From JAEINY01 sp942490535 (GTDB taxonomy: Bacteria > Bacteroidota > Bacteroidia > Bacteroidales > Marinilabiliaceae): 64,000 nt of DNA. The stretch is from NCBI GenBank assembly GCA_942490535.1, contig CALNXQ010000001.1, forward strand, positions 124,001 to 188,000, read 5' to 3'. Positions 1 to 8,683 of this stretch are shown here, in pieces; position 1 is the stretch's first letter; every line of letters starts with the position of its first letter. A model generated the notes under the pieces. That model saw only the letters and a program-made list of their open reading frames with translations, was not told where the DNA came from and made no database searches. The position numbers and the translations under genes are program-made.

Positions 1-1044
1 AGTTGGTACCGACGTAACAATCAAAATGTGCTGTATTGGCACTGGTCACCTAACTATGGTTGGGACATGAATTTTGCCATTGGTGGTTTTAACGAAACCA
101 TGGTCACCTATATAATGGCTGCTTCATCGCCTACTCATGGCGTACCGGCTGAGGTATACCACCAGGGATGGGCACGGAGTGGAGCCATCAAGAATCCTCG
201 TCAGTTCTATGGGTATAACCTGGATCTGGCCCCTGATTATGGCGGCCCTATGTTCTGGATCCATTACACTCATTTGGGATTAAATCCGCATCAGATGAAA
301 GATCAGTATGCCAATTACTGGACCGAGTCGGTGAATGTAGCTAAGATACATCACGCTTATGCCGTCCAGAATCCTAAGGGACACACCAACTACAGTGATA
401 AAAACTGGGGCATCACAGCCAGTGACGATCCGGATGTGGGGTATCAGGAGCACCGGCCACAGCATAACGATAATGGTACCATTGCACCAACAGCTGCATT
501 AGGGAGTTTCCCTTACACGCCACAAGAATCAATGAAAGCCCTGAAATACTTCTACCGCGAGCGAGGGGCAGACCTGTTTGGACCCATGGGGTTTTACGAT
601 GCTTTTAACGATAATCAGAGTTGGGTGAAACAATCCTACCTGGCCATTGATCAGGGACCCATTCTTATTATGATGGAAAATCACCGAACAGGATTGATCT
701 GGAATACGGTGATGAAGGATGCAGATGTCAAAGCCGGATTGAAGAAACTAGGATATGAAAAGGTAGATACCTCTATAGGCAAGGGGCCTAAAGTCAGAAA
801 AGATGTGAAAGTGGTTCAGGAAGCGCAATCCAATCAATTTTCACTTTTATTTCCAGAGCCACTGGAAGCGCCTGTTGAAATAAATATTTATACCACGGAT
901 GGTGTTCTTGTTCAGCATGAAAGGATGGATGATACAGGGCGTAGTTCCGTGGCGGTAAATGTAGCCTCGTTGGGCTATGGGATCTACTTGTTTACAGTTT
1001 TAGCAGGGAACTCAATTTATGGTGGAAAATTTCTAAATAAGTAA
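1..1044 (+). CDS. PF10091/GH144-like glucanase, C-terminal part, with T9SS-type sorting domain
   Basis: The reading frame is open from base 1, so the N-terminus lies outside the window. The visible part matches the complete paralogue at 3450-4823 block by block: WHWSPN, GPMFWIHY, NPKGH, a TIAPTAALGSFPYTP stretch and a final DQGPILIMMENHRTGLIWN segment. PF10091 proteins were named glycoamylase-like, but the characterised Bacteroidota members (GH144) act on beta-1,2-glucans; that substrate is inferred here. The last ~75 residues form a beta-rich module (INIYTTDG, YLFTV, GGKFLNK) typical of type IX secretion type A sorting domains, so the enzyme is probably secreted or surface-attached by T9SS. 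It is followed after 10 bp by the GH3 gene, so they are probably cotranscribed. Confidence 0.85.
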   Translation, partial: SWYRRNNQNVLYWHWSPNYGWDMNFAIGGFNETMVTYIMAASSPTHGVPAEVYHQGWARSGAIKNPRQFYGYNLDLAPDYGGPMFWIHYTHLGLNPHQMKDQYANYWTESVNVAKIHHAYAVQNPKGHTNYSDKNWGITASDDPDVGYQEHRPQHNDNGTIAPTAALGSFPYTPQESMKALKYFYRERGADLFGPMGFYDAFNDNQSWVKQSYLAIDQGPILIMMENHRTGLIWNTVMKDADVKAGLKKLGYEKVDTSIGKGPKVRKDVKVVQEAQSNQFSLLFPEPLEAPVEINIYTTDGVLVQHERMDDTGRSSVAVNVASLGYGIYLFTVLAGNSIYGGKFLNK

Positions 1045-1054
1045 AAGAGATAAA

Positions 1055-3340
1055 ATGAATAAGCTTAGTCTAGTCGGATTAATAGTCCTTTTTGTGTGGG
1101 GATGTTCAGGTAATAACAGTGAACCGGTAGCAGCAAAGAATCAATGGAACGATCAGCCGGAAATGGATCGGTTTCTGGATTCATTAATGACGGAGATGAC
1201 CCTGGAGGAGAAAATTGGTCAGACCGTATTATTTGCCAGTTGGTGGGATGTAACGGGTCCTGTTTCCGATAATAATATTGTGGAAGATGCGAAACAAGGT
1301 AAAGTGGGTGCTGTGTTTAATGCACTAACTGCTGATTTTATTTATCGCATGCAGAAGGAGGTGGTCGAAAATTCGCGTTTAGGAATACCCTTGTTATTCG
1401 GATATGATGTGATTCACGGCTATGCCACAACATTTCCTACTCCTTTTGCCATGTCGGCTTCCTGGGATCCTATCCAAATTGAAAAAAGTTGCCGGGTGGC
1501 TGCTATTGAGGCCGCTGCAGACGGTTTGAATTGGACCTTTGCTCCCATGGTTGACATAGCTCGTGATCCAAGATGGGGACGGATTGCTGAAGGAGCCGGT
1601 GAAGATACTTATCTGGGAAGTGTCATTGCGGCTGCTCAGGTAAGAGGTTTTCAGGGAACTGATTTATCTGATGAGTCAACTTTATTAGCTTGTGCCAAAC
1701 ACTTTGCCGCTTACGGGGCTGCTCAGGCTGGCAGGGATTATCATACCGTGGATATCTCGGAACGTGTATTGCGCGAAGTATACCTGCCGCCATTTAAAGC
1801 CGCTTGTGATGCAGGTGTGGCCACCTATATGACTGCCTTTAATGAATTGGATGGCACACCATGTTCGGCCCATGAACACCTGTTAAATGATATTCTGAAG
1901 GAGAAGTGGGGCTTCAATGGATTTGTAGTGACGGACTATACTTCAATTAAAGAGATGGTTAATCACGGCAGTGTGGCTGATGAGAAAGAAGCAGGAGAAG
2001 CGTCTATGAATACAGGTGTTGATATGGATATGCAGAGTGGTATTTTTATGAATCATCTTAAGCAATCCGTTGAAGAGGGAAAAGTAAAGGAAGCCACTGT
2101 CAACGAAGCTTGTCGTCGTATTCTGGAGATGAAATACCGGTTGGGACTATTTGAAGATCCTTATCGCTATTGTCGGCCGGATGCCGAAAAGCAAAACAAA
2201 ATAAAGAGCCCTGAGCATTTTGCATTGGCCCATGAAATGGCAAAAAAGAGTATTGTTTTGTTGAAGAATGAGGGAGGACTCTTGCCCTTAAAGAAGGATG
2301 TCCTTAAATCTGTAGCCTTAATCGGGCCAATGACAGATGAACAAAAACAACAGTTAGGTGCATGGCATACCACAGGTAAGCCCGAAACAGTAACAACAAT
2401 TCTAACAGCTTTTAAAGAGAAGTTAGGAACGGATACAAAAATATATACTGCCAAAGGATGTGATTGGGAAGGTGATGACCGTTCTGGGTTTGCTGAAGCT
2501 CTCGCACAAGCAAAAAAGGCCGAAGTAGTAGTGATGTGTATGGGTGAGCGTGAGAATATGGGAGGAGAAGCGGCCAGCCGTGTACATATTGATATTCCTG
2601 TTATTCAAAAAGAATTGATCAAAGCCATCTATAAAACCGGTAAACCAATTGTCTTATTATTACACAACGGACGCCCGTTAACGATTACCTGGGAGAATGA
2701 AAATCTGCCAGCCATTGTGGAGTGTTGGCATTTGGGTAGCATGGCTGGCCCGGCCATTGCGGATGTGGTGTTTGGTGACCATAATCCTTCAGGAAAGCTG
2801 ACCGCCACTTTTCCTAAACATTTAGGACAGGTACCTATTCATTACAACATGAAAAATACAGGGCGTCCTTATAATCCGAATGATCATTTTACAACCCGTT
2901 ACCAGGATTGCTCCAATGAGCCGCTCTATCCGTTTGGCTATGGGTTAAGTTACAGCTCGTTTGAGTATTCTGACATAAGCTTAGATAAAACAATTCTTGA
3001 ACCGACGGGATCCATCCGGGCCACTGTTCAGGTAACCAATACCTCAGGGCATGATGGGGAGGAAGTGGTACAGCTTTATATCCGTGATTTGGTGGGTAGT
3101 GTTACTCGTCCGGTGAAGGAATTAAAAGGGTTTGATAAGGTGATGATTCCTGCACACAAAGCAGTAGAAGTAGTGTTTACGATAGAGGCTGAAGATCTGG
3201 CTTTTTGGCGTAAGGATATGACTTTTGGCGCTGAGAAAGGAAGCTTTCAACTGTTCATCGGTACGAATAGTGATGTGGAACAAAATGTACTGTTTGAGTT
3301 GACCGAATCGGTGGATGTAGATCCGTATGTAGCCCGTTAA
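1055..3340 (+). CDS. bglX: GH3 beta-glucosidase, lipoprotein (BglX-like)
   Basis: 761 residues, the usual length for BglX-type GH3 enzymes. The N-terminus has a hydrophobic stretch ending in FVWGC (Cys17), an SPII lipobox, so the enzyme is likely tethered in the periplasm or on the outer membrane. The TIM-barrel domain carries the substrate-binding KH pair (K215-H216) and the nucleophile Asp294 in GFVVTDY. The alpha/beta sandwich follows (~400-630, with GERENMGGEAASR), then an FnIII-like domain (~665-745). It removes terminal beta-linked glucose from oligosaccharides. Lying between two PF10091 glucanases, it probably finishes sophoro-oligosaccharides, as related Bacteroidota GH3 enzymes do; that linkage is inferred. 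It sits 10 bp behind the upstream glucanase and is followed by a terminator. Confidence 0.93.
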   Translation: MNKLSLVGLIVLFVWGCSGNNSEPVAAKNQWNDQPEMDRFLDSLMTEMTLEEKIGQTVLFASWWDVTGPVSDNNIVEDAKQGKVGAVFNALTADFIYRMQKEVVENSRLGIPLLFGYDVIHGYATTFPTPFAMSASWDPIQIEKSCRVAAIEAAADGLNWTFAPMVDIARDPRWGRIAEGAGEDTYLGSVIAAAQVRGFQGTDLSDESTLLACAKHFAAYGAAQAGRDYHTVDISERVLREVYLPPFKAACDAGVATYMTAFNELDGTPCSAHEHLLNDILKEKWGFNGFVVTDYTSIKEMVNHGSVADEKEAGEASMNTGVDMDMQSGIFMNHLKQSVEEGKVKEATVNEACRRILEMKYRLGLFEDPYRYCRPDAEKQNKIKSPEHFALAHEMAKKSIVLLKNEGGLLPLKKDVLKSVALIGPMTDEQKQQLGAWHTTGKPETVTTILTAFKEKLGTDTKIYTAKGCDWEGDDRSGFAEALAQAKKAEVVVMCMGERENMGGEAASRVHIDIPVIQKELIKAIYKTGKPIVLLLHNGRPLTITWENENLPAIVECWHLGSMAGPAIADVVFGDHNPSGKLTATFPKHLGQVPIHYNMKNTGRPYNPNDHFTTRYQDCSNEPLYPFGYGLSYSSFEYSDISLDKTILEPTGSIRATVQVTNTSGHDGEEVVQLYIRDLVGSVTRPVKELKGFDKVMIPAHKAVEVVFTIEAEDLAFWRKDMTFGAEKGSFQLFIGTNSDVEQNVLFELTESVDVDPYVAR

Positions 3341-3373
3341 TTGAAGCATCTATTTAATTAATTTGGATAGAAG

Positions 3374-3417
3374 AGCCCTTTGTTGATCGATGAACGTTTG
3401 CAAAGGGCTTACTTTTT
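3374..3417 (+). terminator. Rho-independent terminator after the GH3 gene
   Basis: A 9-bp perfect stem (AGCCCTTTG at 3374-3382 with CAAAGGGCT at 3401-3409) with an 18-nt loop is followed by a run of seven T. It closes the upstream GH144-GH3 unit and shows that an ATG at 3390 is not the start of the next gene. Confidence 0.75.
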
Positions 3418-3449
3418 TTATTCACGCTGTAGTAAAGAATTTAGATCAT

Positions 3450-4823
3450 ATGAAAGCTTTGATAAAAATAACAGAGAATATTAAAGTCATAACTGTTTAT
3501 GTCCTTTCATTTTTTGTACTAATTGGGTGTTCCAAGGATGAAAAACCACCTGAATTTCCTGATATACCACCAATTGTTGAAGAGCCGGTTGAGAAAATAC
3601 CAACCGAAGAATTATTGGAGCTTGTTCAAAAACGCACATTCAATTATTTCTGGGATTTTGCCGAGCCTGTCAGCGGGTGTGCCAGAGAACGCTCGCAGGA
3701 TGATGCCTATGAAGGTCAGTCACCACGTTTAATAGCCACTGGAGCAACAGGGTTTGGGATATCGTGTTTTCCTGCTGCTGTTACCAGAGGTTGGATTACC
3801 CGAGATGAGGCAATGGCTCGAATGAATAAAATATGTGCATTCCTGGAGAATTGTGAGCGCTATCATGGCGCTTACGGGCACTGGTATTATGGAGATAATG
3901 GCCAAATCAGGCCTTTTTCCTGGCATGATGATGGAATTGATTTGGTGGAGACGGCCTTTTTGATGCAAGGGATGTTAATCAACAGACAATTCTTTGATGG
4001 TGATAAACAGGCAGAAATTGATCTTAGAAATAGAATTACTGCACTTTGGGAAGCGGTGGAATGGAATTTTTTTGATCCCGGAGATAACACCTTAAACTGG
4101 CATTGGTCTCCCAATCATGCTTTCCATATGGGCATGAAAGTGGGAGGATGGAACGAGGCATTAATTGTATATGTTTTGGCAGCAGCTTCTCCAACCCACA
4201 CAATTGGTAGAGATACCTATGAAAATGGCTGGTTCGCCCACGGTGGTAAAATGTATAATGGAAAATCATTCTATGGAATACATTTACCCTTATCGATTGA
4301 CTTTGGAGGTCCTATGTTCTGGTCGCATTATTCCTTCATTGGTTTAGATCCCAGGAATTTGGAGGATCAGTATGCGAATTATTGGGAACAAGTGACAGCT
4401 CATGCACTCATCAACTATTCCTATTGTCGGGAAAATCCTAAAGGCTATAAAGGGTATGGAGGCGATAGCTGGGGGCTCACATCAAGTGATAATTACTTGG
4501 GATATGGAGGACATGAACCTGGAAATGATTTGGGCGTAATCGCCCCAACAGCTGCATTGGCATCTTTCCCCTATACTCCTAAGCAATCCTTAAAAGCTCT
4601 GGAATATTTCTACTATGAAAAGAATACTAAATTATGGGGAGAATATGGTTTTTATGACGCTTTCTCGGAGCATTATAATTGGTATTCCAATGGGTATATT
4701 GGTATTGACCAGGGACCAATTGTAGCTATGATCGAAAATTACAGAACCCAATTGCTGTGGAATCTTTTTATGGCCGATCAGGAGGTTAAAGATGGCCTGA
4801 CAAAATTAGGATTTGGTTTCTAG
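3450..4823 (+). CDS. PF10091/GH144-like glucanase lipoprotein
   Basis: 457 residues from the ATG at 3450. An upstream in-frame ATG at 3390 lies inside the terminator hairpin, and starting at 3450 gives a clean SPII signal with LIGC lipobox. Key blocks are ATGATGFGI, WHDDGIDLVETA, WHWSPN, GPMFWSHY, SWGLTSSDN, VIAPTAALASFPYTP and GIDQGPIVAMIENYR, all expected of the (alpha/alpha)6 barrel of this family. The homologous GH144 enzymes cleave beta-1,2-glucan; amylolytic activity is not supported despite the old family name. Unlike the paralogue at the window start it has no T9SS tail and is a lipoprotein, so the two probably work in different places on the cell surface or periplasm. Confidence 0.88.
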   Translation: MKALIKITENIKVITVYVLSFFVLIGCSKDEKPPEFPDIPPIVEEPVEKIPTEELLELVQKRTFNYFWDFAEPVSGCARERSQDDAYEGQSPRLIATGATGFGISCFPAAVTRGWITRDEAMARMNKICAFLENCERYHGAYGHWYYGDNGQIRPFSWHDDGIDLVETAFLMQGMLINRQFFDGDKQAEIDLRNRITALWEAVEWNFFDPGDNTLNWHWSPNHAFHMGMKVGGWNEALIVYVLAAASPTHTIGRDTYENGWFAHGGKMYNGKSFYGIHLPLSIDFGGPMFWSHYSFIGLDPRNLEDQYANYWEQVTAHALINYSYCRENPKGYKGYGGDSWGLTSSDNYLGYGGHEPGNDLGVIAPTAALASFPYTPKQSLKALEYFYYEKNTKLWGEYGFYDAFSEHYNWYSNGYIGIDQGPIVAMIENYRTQLLWNLFMADQEVKDGLTKLGFGF

Positions 4824-4872
4824 TCATGATAAACGGCTAATTGATTTCAATTGTAATCCAAAACACAGGATA

Positions 4873-4917
4873 GGTTCGTTTTGATGTTGGAGACCAGTAC
4901 GAACCGTTCTGCTTTTT
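4873..4917 (+). terminator. Possible weak terminator or attenuator before the GH97 gene
   Basis: GGTTCGT at 4873-4879 can pair with ACGAACC at 4899-4905 around a long 19-nt loop; a short T run follows at about 4913. The stem is only 7 bp, so this may merely attenuate transcription into the downstream gene. Confidence 0.35.
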
Positions 4918-4927
4918 AATAAATGAT

Positions 4928-6925
4928 ATGAGAACGTTAATGTACGCGCTTTGGAGCATGGCTCTATTGCTTGGTGCTTCAGCCGTGTTTAGTAGTTGCA
5001 CGTCCCAAACACCGCTTCACACGATTTCGTCGCCTAACAGAAATGTAAGTGTTGATTTTGGGCTCGATACGATAGGACAACCTTTTTATCAGGTCTGGTA
5101 TGACGGCCAATCCGTGATACAAAAGTCGGATATGGGCTTTATTTTGACTGGTGGAAGGTCGTTAAATAACCGGTTTGCGCTGGACGATAAAATTGTAAAC
5201 CATGTAGATGAGGTATGGGAGAATTATTGGGGGCAACGCCAGTATATCCGTAATAACTATTCCGAAGCCGTTTATTCACTGAGGCATGACTTAGGCACAT
5301 TAAAGGTGTTTTTTAGGGTGTATGACGATGGTGTGGGATTTCGCTATGAGATAGAAGCCAATCAAGGATGCGAGATTGCGATTGCTGATGAATGTACTTC
5401 TTTTAATTTGTCGTCCGATGCCCAAAGCTGGTGGATTCCGGTGGATGATGATAGCTATGAGAAATTTTATGAGTACACAACGGTGGAGGCTGTTGATTCG
5501 ATACAAACCCCATTTACCATTGAATTGGCTGAGGATATGTATGCGTGCATTCATGAGGCTGCCCTCCTCGATTTCCCTTCCATGACCTTGAAGAAAGATG
5601 AAAGCGGTCAGATAAGAAGCCGTCTGGTGCCCTCATCAAAAGGGATTGCTGCTAATGGCGGAGATAAGGTTAGGAGTCCATGGCGCACCATTACTTTGGG
5701 GCATCGTGCTATTGATTTGGTCAACTCAAACCTTATTGAAAACCTGAATGAAGCACCTCAGCAAGATTTCTCATGGGTGAAGCCCCTTAAGTACATGGGT
5801 ATTTGGTGGGAAATGCACCTGGGATTAAAATCCTGGTCGCCCGGTGATAAACATGGGGCTACAACAGCACATGCCAAAGAAATGATCGATTTTGCCGCGG
5901 CCAATAGTATGAACGGTTTGTTGGTGGAAGGGTGGAATCTTGGATGGGAACAGTGGAAGGATTTTGATTATTGTCAACCTTATCCAGATTACGATTTGGA
6001 GGCCGTGGTAAAATATGGGCAGTCGAAAGGCGTGGACATTATTATTCACAACGAAACAGCAGGGTATGTAGAAGAATATGAAAAGCAGATCCCTGAGGCC
6101 TTTGATTATTATCAGAAGCTCGGTATTAAATACATTAAAACCGGGTATGTAGGCCCCATTAAAAATGGGGAGCCGCATCATGGGCAGTACATGGTGAATC
6201 ATTATCAGTATGTGCTGGAAGAAGCGGCTAAACGCGGTATCTGCATCATTGGGCATGAGCATATCAAACCCACCGGACTACACCGCACCTGGCCTAATTT
6301 ATTGGCTGTTGAATCGGCCCGGGGACAGGAATATAATGCTCCCTGGGCACCGGAAAACAATCCGGTGGCTCATTCCCTCATCTTGCCGTTTACGCGCTTG
6401 ATGGGTGGCCCGATGGATTATACACCCGGCCTCTTCGACTTAACCTACGAGCAACATGGCATCAGCAATAAACGGGCTTATTCTACTCTGGCTCATCAAT
6501 TGGCACTCTATGTTGTTTATTCCAGTCCGGCTCAGATGGCCTGTGATTTACCTCAAAACTATAAGGATCATCCCGCATTTGAGTTCATCCGTCAGGTACC
6601 GCTGAATTGGAGTAAAAGCATCTATCTGGAGGGTGAAATTGGCCAATGCCTGATGGTAGCCCGAAAGTCGCGTGAAAAAGATAGTTGGTTTTTAGGTGCA
6701 ATGAACGGCGATGGGGAACGAAACATTGAGATATCGCTTGATTTTCTGGATGGCCACTGTCAATATGAAGCCATTGTTTATAAAGATGGAGAGCTCACAG
6801 ACTGGCAGAATAATCCGCAGGAAATATTGATCGATCATCAAAAGGTAGATCTCAATTCCACATTGCAGTTAAGATTGGGTGCCGGAGGTGGGTGTGCCAT
6901 AATATTGAGGCCCTGCAAGGATTAA
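4928..6925 (+). CDS. GH97 family alpha-glycosidase, lipoprotein
   Basis: 665 residues, matching SusB-type GH97 enzymes. The N-terminus is an SPII signal with FSSC lipobox (Cys24). An N-terminal beta-sandwich (~30-290) is followed by the TIM barrel (KYMGIWWEMHLG, LVEGWNLGWE, IKTGYVG, IGHEHIKPTGLHRTWPN, ARGQEYNAPW) and a C-terminal beta domain. GH97 members are inverting alpha-glucosidases or retaining alpha-galactosidases; the retaining ones have an Asp nucleophile in the segment that here reads GIKYIKTGYVG without an acid, while Glu462 and Glu468 lie in the block expected to hold inverting-type glutamates. I therefore favour an inverting alpha-glucosidase; this residue assignment is from memory of the family, not an alignment. 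Confidence 0.88.
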   Translation: MRTLMYALWSMALLLGASAVFSSCTSQTPLHTISSPNRNVSVDFGLDTIGQPFYQVWYDGQSVIQKSDMGFILTGGRSLNNRFALDDKIVNHVDEVWENYWGQRQYIRNNYSEAVYSLRHDLGTLKVFFRVYDDGVGFRYEIEANQGCEIAIADECTSFNLSSDAQSWWIPVDDDSYEKFYEYTTVEAVDSIQTPFTIELAEDMYACIHEAALLDFPSMTLKKDESGQIRSRLVPSSKGIAANGGDKVRSPWRTITLGHRAIDLVNSNLIENLNEAPQQDFSWVKPLKYMGIWWEMHLGLKSWSPGDKHGATTAHAKEMIDFAAANSMNGLLVEGWNLGWEQWKDFDYCQPYPDYDLEAVVKYGQSKGVDIIIHNETAGYVEEYEKQIPEAFDYYQKLGIKYIKTGYVGPIKNGEPHHGQYMVNHYQYVLEEAAKRGICIIGHEHIKPTGLHRTWPNLLAVESARGQEYNAPWAPENNPVAHSLILPFTRLMGGPMDYTPGLFDLTYEQHGISNKRAYSTLAHQLALYVVYSSPAQMACDLPQNYKDHPAFEFIRQVPLNWSKSIYLEGEIGQCLMVARKSREKDSWFLGAMNGDGERNIEISLDFLDGHCQYEAIVYKDGELTDWQNNPQEILIDHQKVDLNSTLQLRLGAGGGCAIILRPCKD

Positions 6926-6960
6926 TCAATTTATTCAGTAAAAAAATAAACATCTTAATT

Positions 6961-7008
6961 AAGTGAGGAGTTACTTGGGTAAGCTTGAGTAGTTTCTCAC
7001 TTTTTTTA
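6961..7008 (+). terminator. Rho-independent terminator after GH97
   Basis: AGTGAGGAGTTACT at 6962-6975 pairs with AGTAGTTTCTCACT at 6988-7001 (14 bp, three wobbles), followed by seven T. It ends the glycan locus. Confidence 0.75.
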
Positions 7009-7047
7009 TCAGTTTAGTAAAGTATATGGTGGGGATTTATTGCCTTG

Positions 7048-7077
7048 TTGTTTCTTTGACTGAAATAGCTACTTTTG
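7048..7077 (+). promoter_or_regulatory. Bacteroidota sigma-type promoter for the 7094 gene
   Basis: TTG at 7048-7050, a 19-bp spacer and TACTTTTG at 7070-7077 match the -33 TTG / -7 TAnnTTTG consensus of Bacteroidota. The ATG lies 17 bp downstream, leaving a leader of about 10 nt. Confidence 0.7.
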
Positions 7078-7093
7078 CAACATAATTCATTGA

Positions 7094-7561
7094 ATGGAAG
7101 TAGCAATGACTGATAAAGGGAGTACACATCAATACGCATTTAAAATTATACCTGAAAAAAGATTGATCCTGGAGGTTCATGGCGGATTGAGCAATCTGGA
7201 AGCTGCTATATCCATTAAGAAGGAGGAGGTGCAGCACGAATTATTTTCATCAGAGTATAATATCTTATCTGATGTGAGGGCATTACGGTTTAATTTGAAG
7301 AGCCGCGATGCCCATGGATTATTTGAGTATGTTTCCGGCCAGCCAGATATAACCAGTAATCAGCGAAAAGTAGCCTTTCTGACTAGTGAATCGGATCAGG
7401 TCGCCATCACAACGGTATATAAAATGTTACACAAGAAAGACCATGGTCGATACCGCGTTTTCTCTACTCTGGAGTATGCCTTAATTTGGTTACATCTCGA
7501 TTGGACGGAAGAGGAGTTAACCTGTGAATTAGAGGCAATGGGCGAGGGTTTGAATCCATAG
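7094..7561 (+). CDS. Small SpoIIAA/STAS-like protein of unknown function
   Basis: 155 residues, no signal peptide, so cytoplasmic. The alternating strand-helix pattern with a central ILSDVRALRF strand, a later KVAFLTSES strand and a C-terminal RVFSTLEYALIWL helix resembles the SpoIIAA-like fold. The same C-terminal pattern (R-x-AF-T/V-x-x-P/S, then F-ST-x-E-x-A-x-x-WL) occurs in the protein at 55016-55420, so the two are distant paralogues. A good promoter sits immediately upstream and the gene appears monocistronic. A second in-frame ATG at 7106 is a possible start. Function is unknown; an anti-sigma-antagonist-like or small-ligand role is only suggested by the fold. Confidence 0.65.
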   Translation: MEVAMTDKGSTHQYAFKIIPEKRLILEVHGGLSNLEAAISIKKEEVQHELFSSEYNILSDVRALRFNLKSRDAHGLFEYVSGQPDITSNQRKVAFLTSESDQVAITTVYKMLHKKDHGRYRVFSTLEYALIWLHLDWTEEELTCELEAMGEGLNP

Positions 7562-7920
7562 AAGATCCCATGATGGAAGAGAGCGTGTTTTTGCCTATAA
7601 ATAATCGTTGTGATTGAGACAAGGCATGCCTTGTCTGTAACCTATTCCCGCATTGGCCATCATTCATCCCCTTCTCATCATTCCCACCAATTCCATCAGA
7701 TCCTGCAGGTCCGTCGTCCCCATTATTTCCAATTAAATAAATATTACTTGTGTTATGTTCAATTAGGTTCTTGTTAGATACGCCCTCTAGGTGTATGTGC
7801 AAACGCACTCGCATGTGTGCATGCACCGCTTCAATGGTGTATCTACTCGTAGGTGTCTGGTGTACCCAGGTGCTGGTTGGTGGTGCATGCATAAGTAGGT
7901 TCGTGGTGTAGGCTTTTATT
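7562..7920. other. Gene-poor stretch with a 20-bp palindrome
   Basis: No convincing gene. At 7617-7636 there is a perfect 20-bp inverted repeat (AGACAAGGCA and its complement), able to form an 8-bp stem with CATG loop. The right half is GT-rich on the plus strand with GTGCATGCA twice (about 7818 and 7883). The minus strand of 7677-7730 would read six Gly-X-Y triplets, but the frame has no start signal and overlaps the neighbouring gene and terminator. Confidence 0.5.
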
Positions 7921-7953
7921 AAAAGGACCAGTATCCAAAGTCCTGGTCCTTTT
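7921..7953 (-). terminator. Terminator of the DUF4469 gene
   Basis: AAAAGGACCAG at 7921-7931 pairs perfectly with CTGGTCCTTTT at 7943-7953 (11 bp, 11-nt loop). It sits 17 bp beyond the minus-strand stop codon and reads through A/T-rich sequence in that direction. Confidence 0.7.
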
Positions 7954-7969
7954 CGAATCAGCAACCGGT

Positions 7970-8683
7970 TTATTCCACAATCAATAAGTGATCAAACCGG
8001 GTAGTACGTGGTTCTTTCAAAGTTGTGCGACTGGCTGTGAACTGAGTCACAATTTCCAATTCGTATTCACCTTGTGGAAGGGCAGGTATCATTACCATCA
8101 ATTCTTTCCGTTCATTCTTTACTATTTGTGGGCATTTAATGCGATTATCGTCAGCCTGGCTGATGAGGTAAACACCATTATCGGCATGTTCGCCGGTAAT
8201 TTTAATTTTCTCTCCCTTAATGATGATCACGTTGTTAGGCGTGATGAGGCTGTCTTCGCTATTCGTGAGGCTATCAATAACCTTACCAATCACTGGATCA
8301 ACAGTGGCTACACCCAAAATATCTACATCTACCGCTTGCAAAGCACTGCGCAATTGGGCACCTGGTGTGAAAGAGGCCGTCACTTTGTGCTCCTTTTTAT
8401 CAAAGCGGTTCGTTGCTCCCTGGAAACTACCGTTTACACCCACACGGGCATAGCAAACGCCATTGTTGACGGCAAATCCCTCGGCTAGTTTACTTACTTT
8501 TAATCGGTCAGTGCGGCTGAGTATCTCCAAAATGGCTTCTTCTTTATACTCCGTTCCCTCTTCAACCAGCAGTTGTGCCAACTCTTTATTGGTTAAAATG
8601 CCGTTTGTTTTAACTTTTCCATAGTAATCATTGGGGCTCGAGGTGAGCTGGTTGTCGTACAACCAAATGTTTAGTTTATTCAT
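7970..8683 (-). CDS. HU-like DNA-binding domain / DUF4469 protein
   Basis: 237 residues. The N-terminal ~120 residues (NIWLYDNQLT, GILTNKELAQLLVEEGTEYKEEAILEI as helices, GSFQGATNRFD strand) match the Bacteroidota HU-type DNA-binding domain seen in many species-specific proteins. The C-terminal ~100 residues (ITPNNVIIIKGEKIKITG, ADDNRIKCP, ELEIVTQF) match the Ig-like DUF4469 fold. Such proteins are common in Bacteroidota and are presumed nucleoid or phage-linked DNA binders; no direct function is established. Isolated on the minus strand with its own terminator, surrounded by non-coding DNA on both sides. Confidence 0.8.
   Translation of the reverse strand: MNKLNIWLYDNQLTSSPNDYYGKVKTNGILTNKELAQLLVEEGTEYKEEAILEILSRTDRLKVSKLAEGFAVNNGVCYARVGVNGSFQGATNRFDKKEHKVTASFTPGAQLRSALQAVDVDILGVATVDPVIGKVIDSLTNSEDSLITPNNVIIIKGEKIKITGEHADNGVYLISQADDNRIKCPQIVKNERKELMVMIPALPQGEYELEIVTQFTASRTTLKEPRTTRFDHLLIVE

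Noticed and set aside
7464..7964. Minus-strand open frame of 166 codons with Gly-X-Y triplets
   Set aside because: It overlaps a good plus-strand gene and the terminator of the next gene, and lacks a ribosome site.
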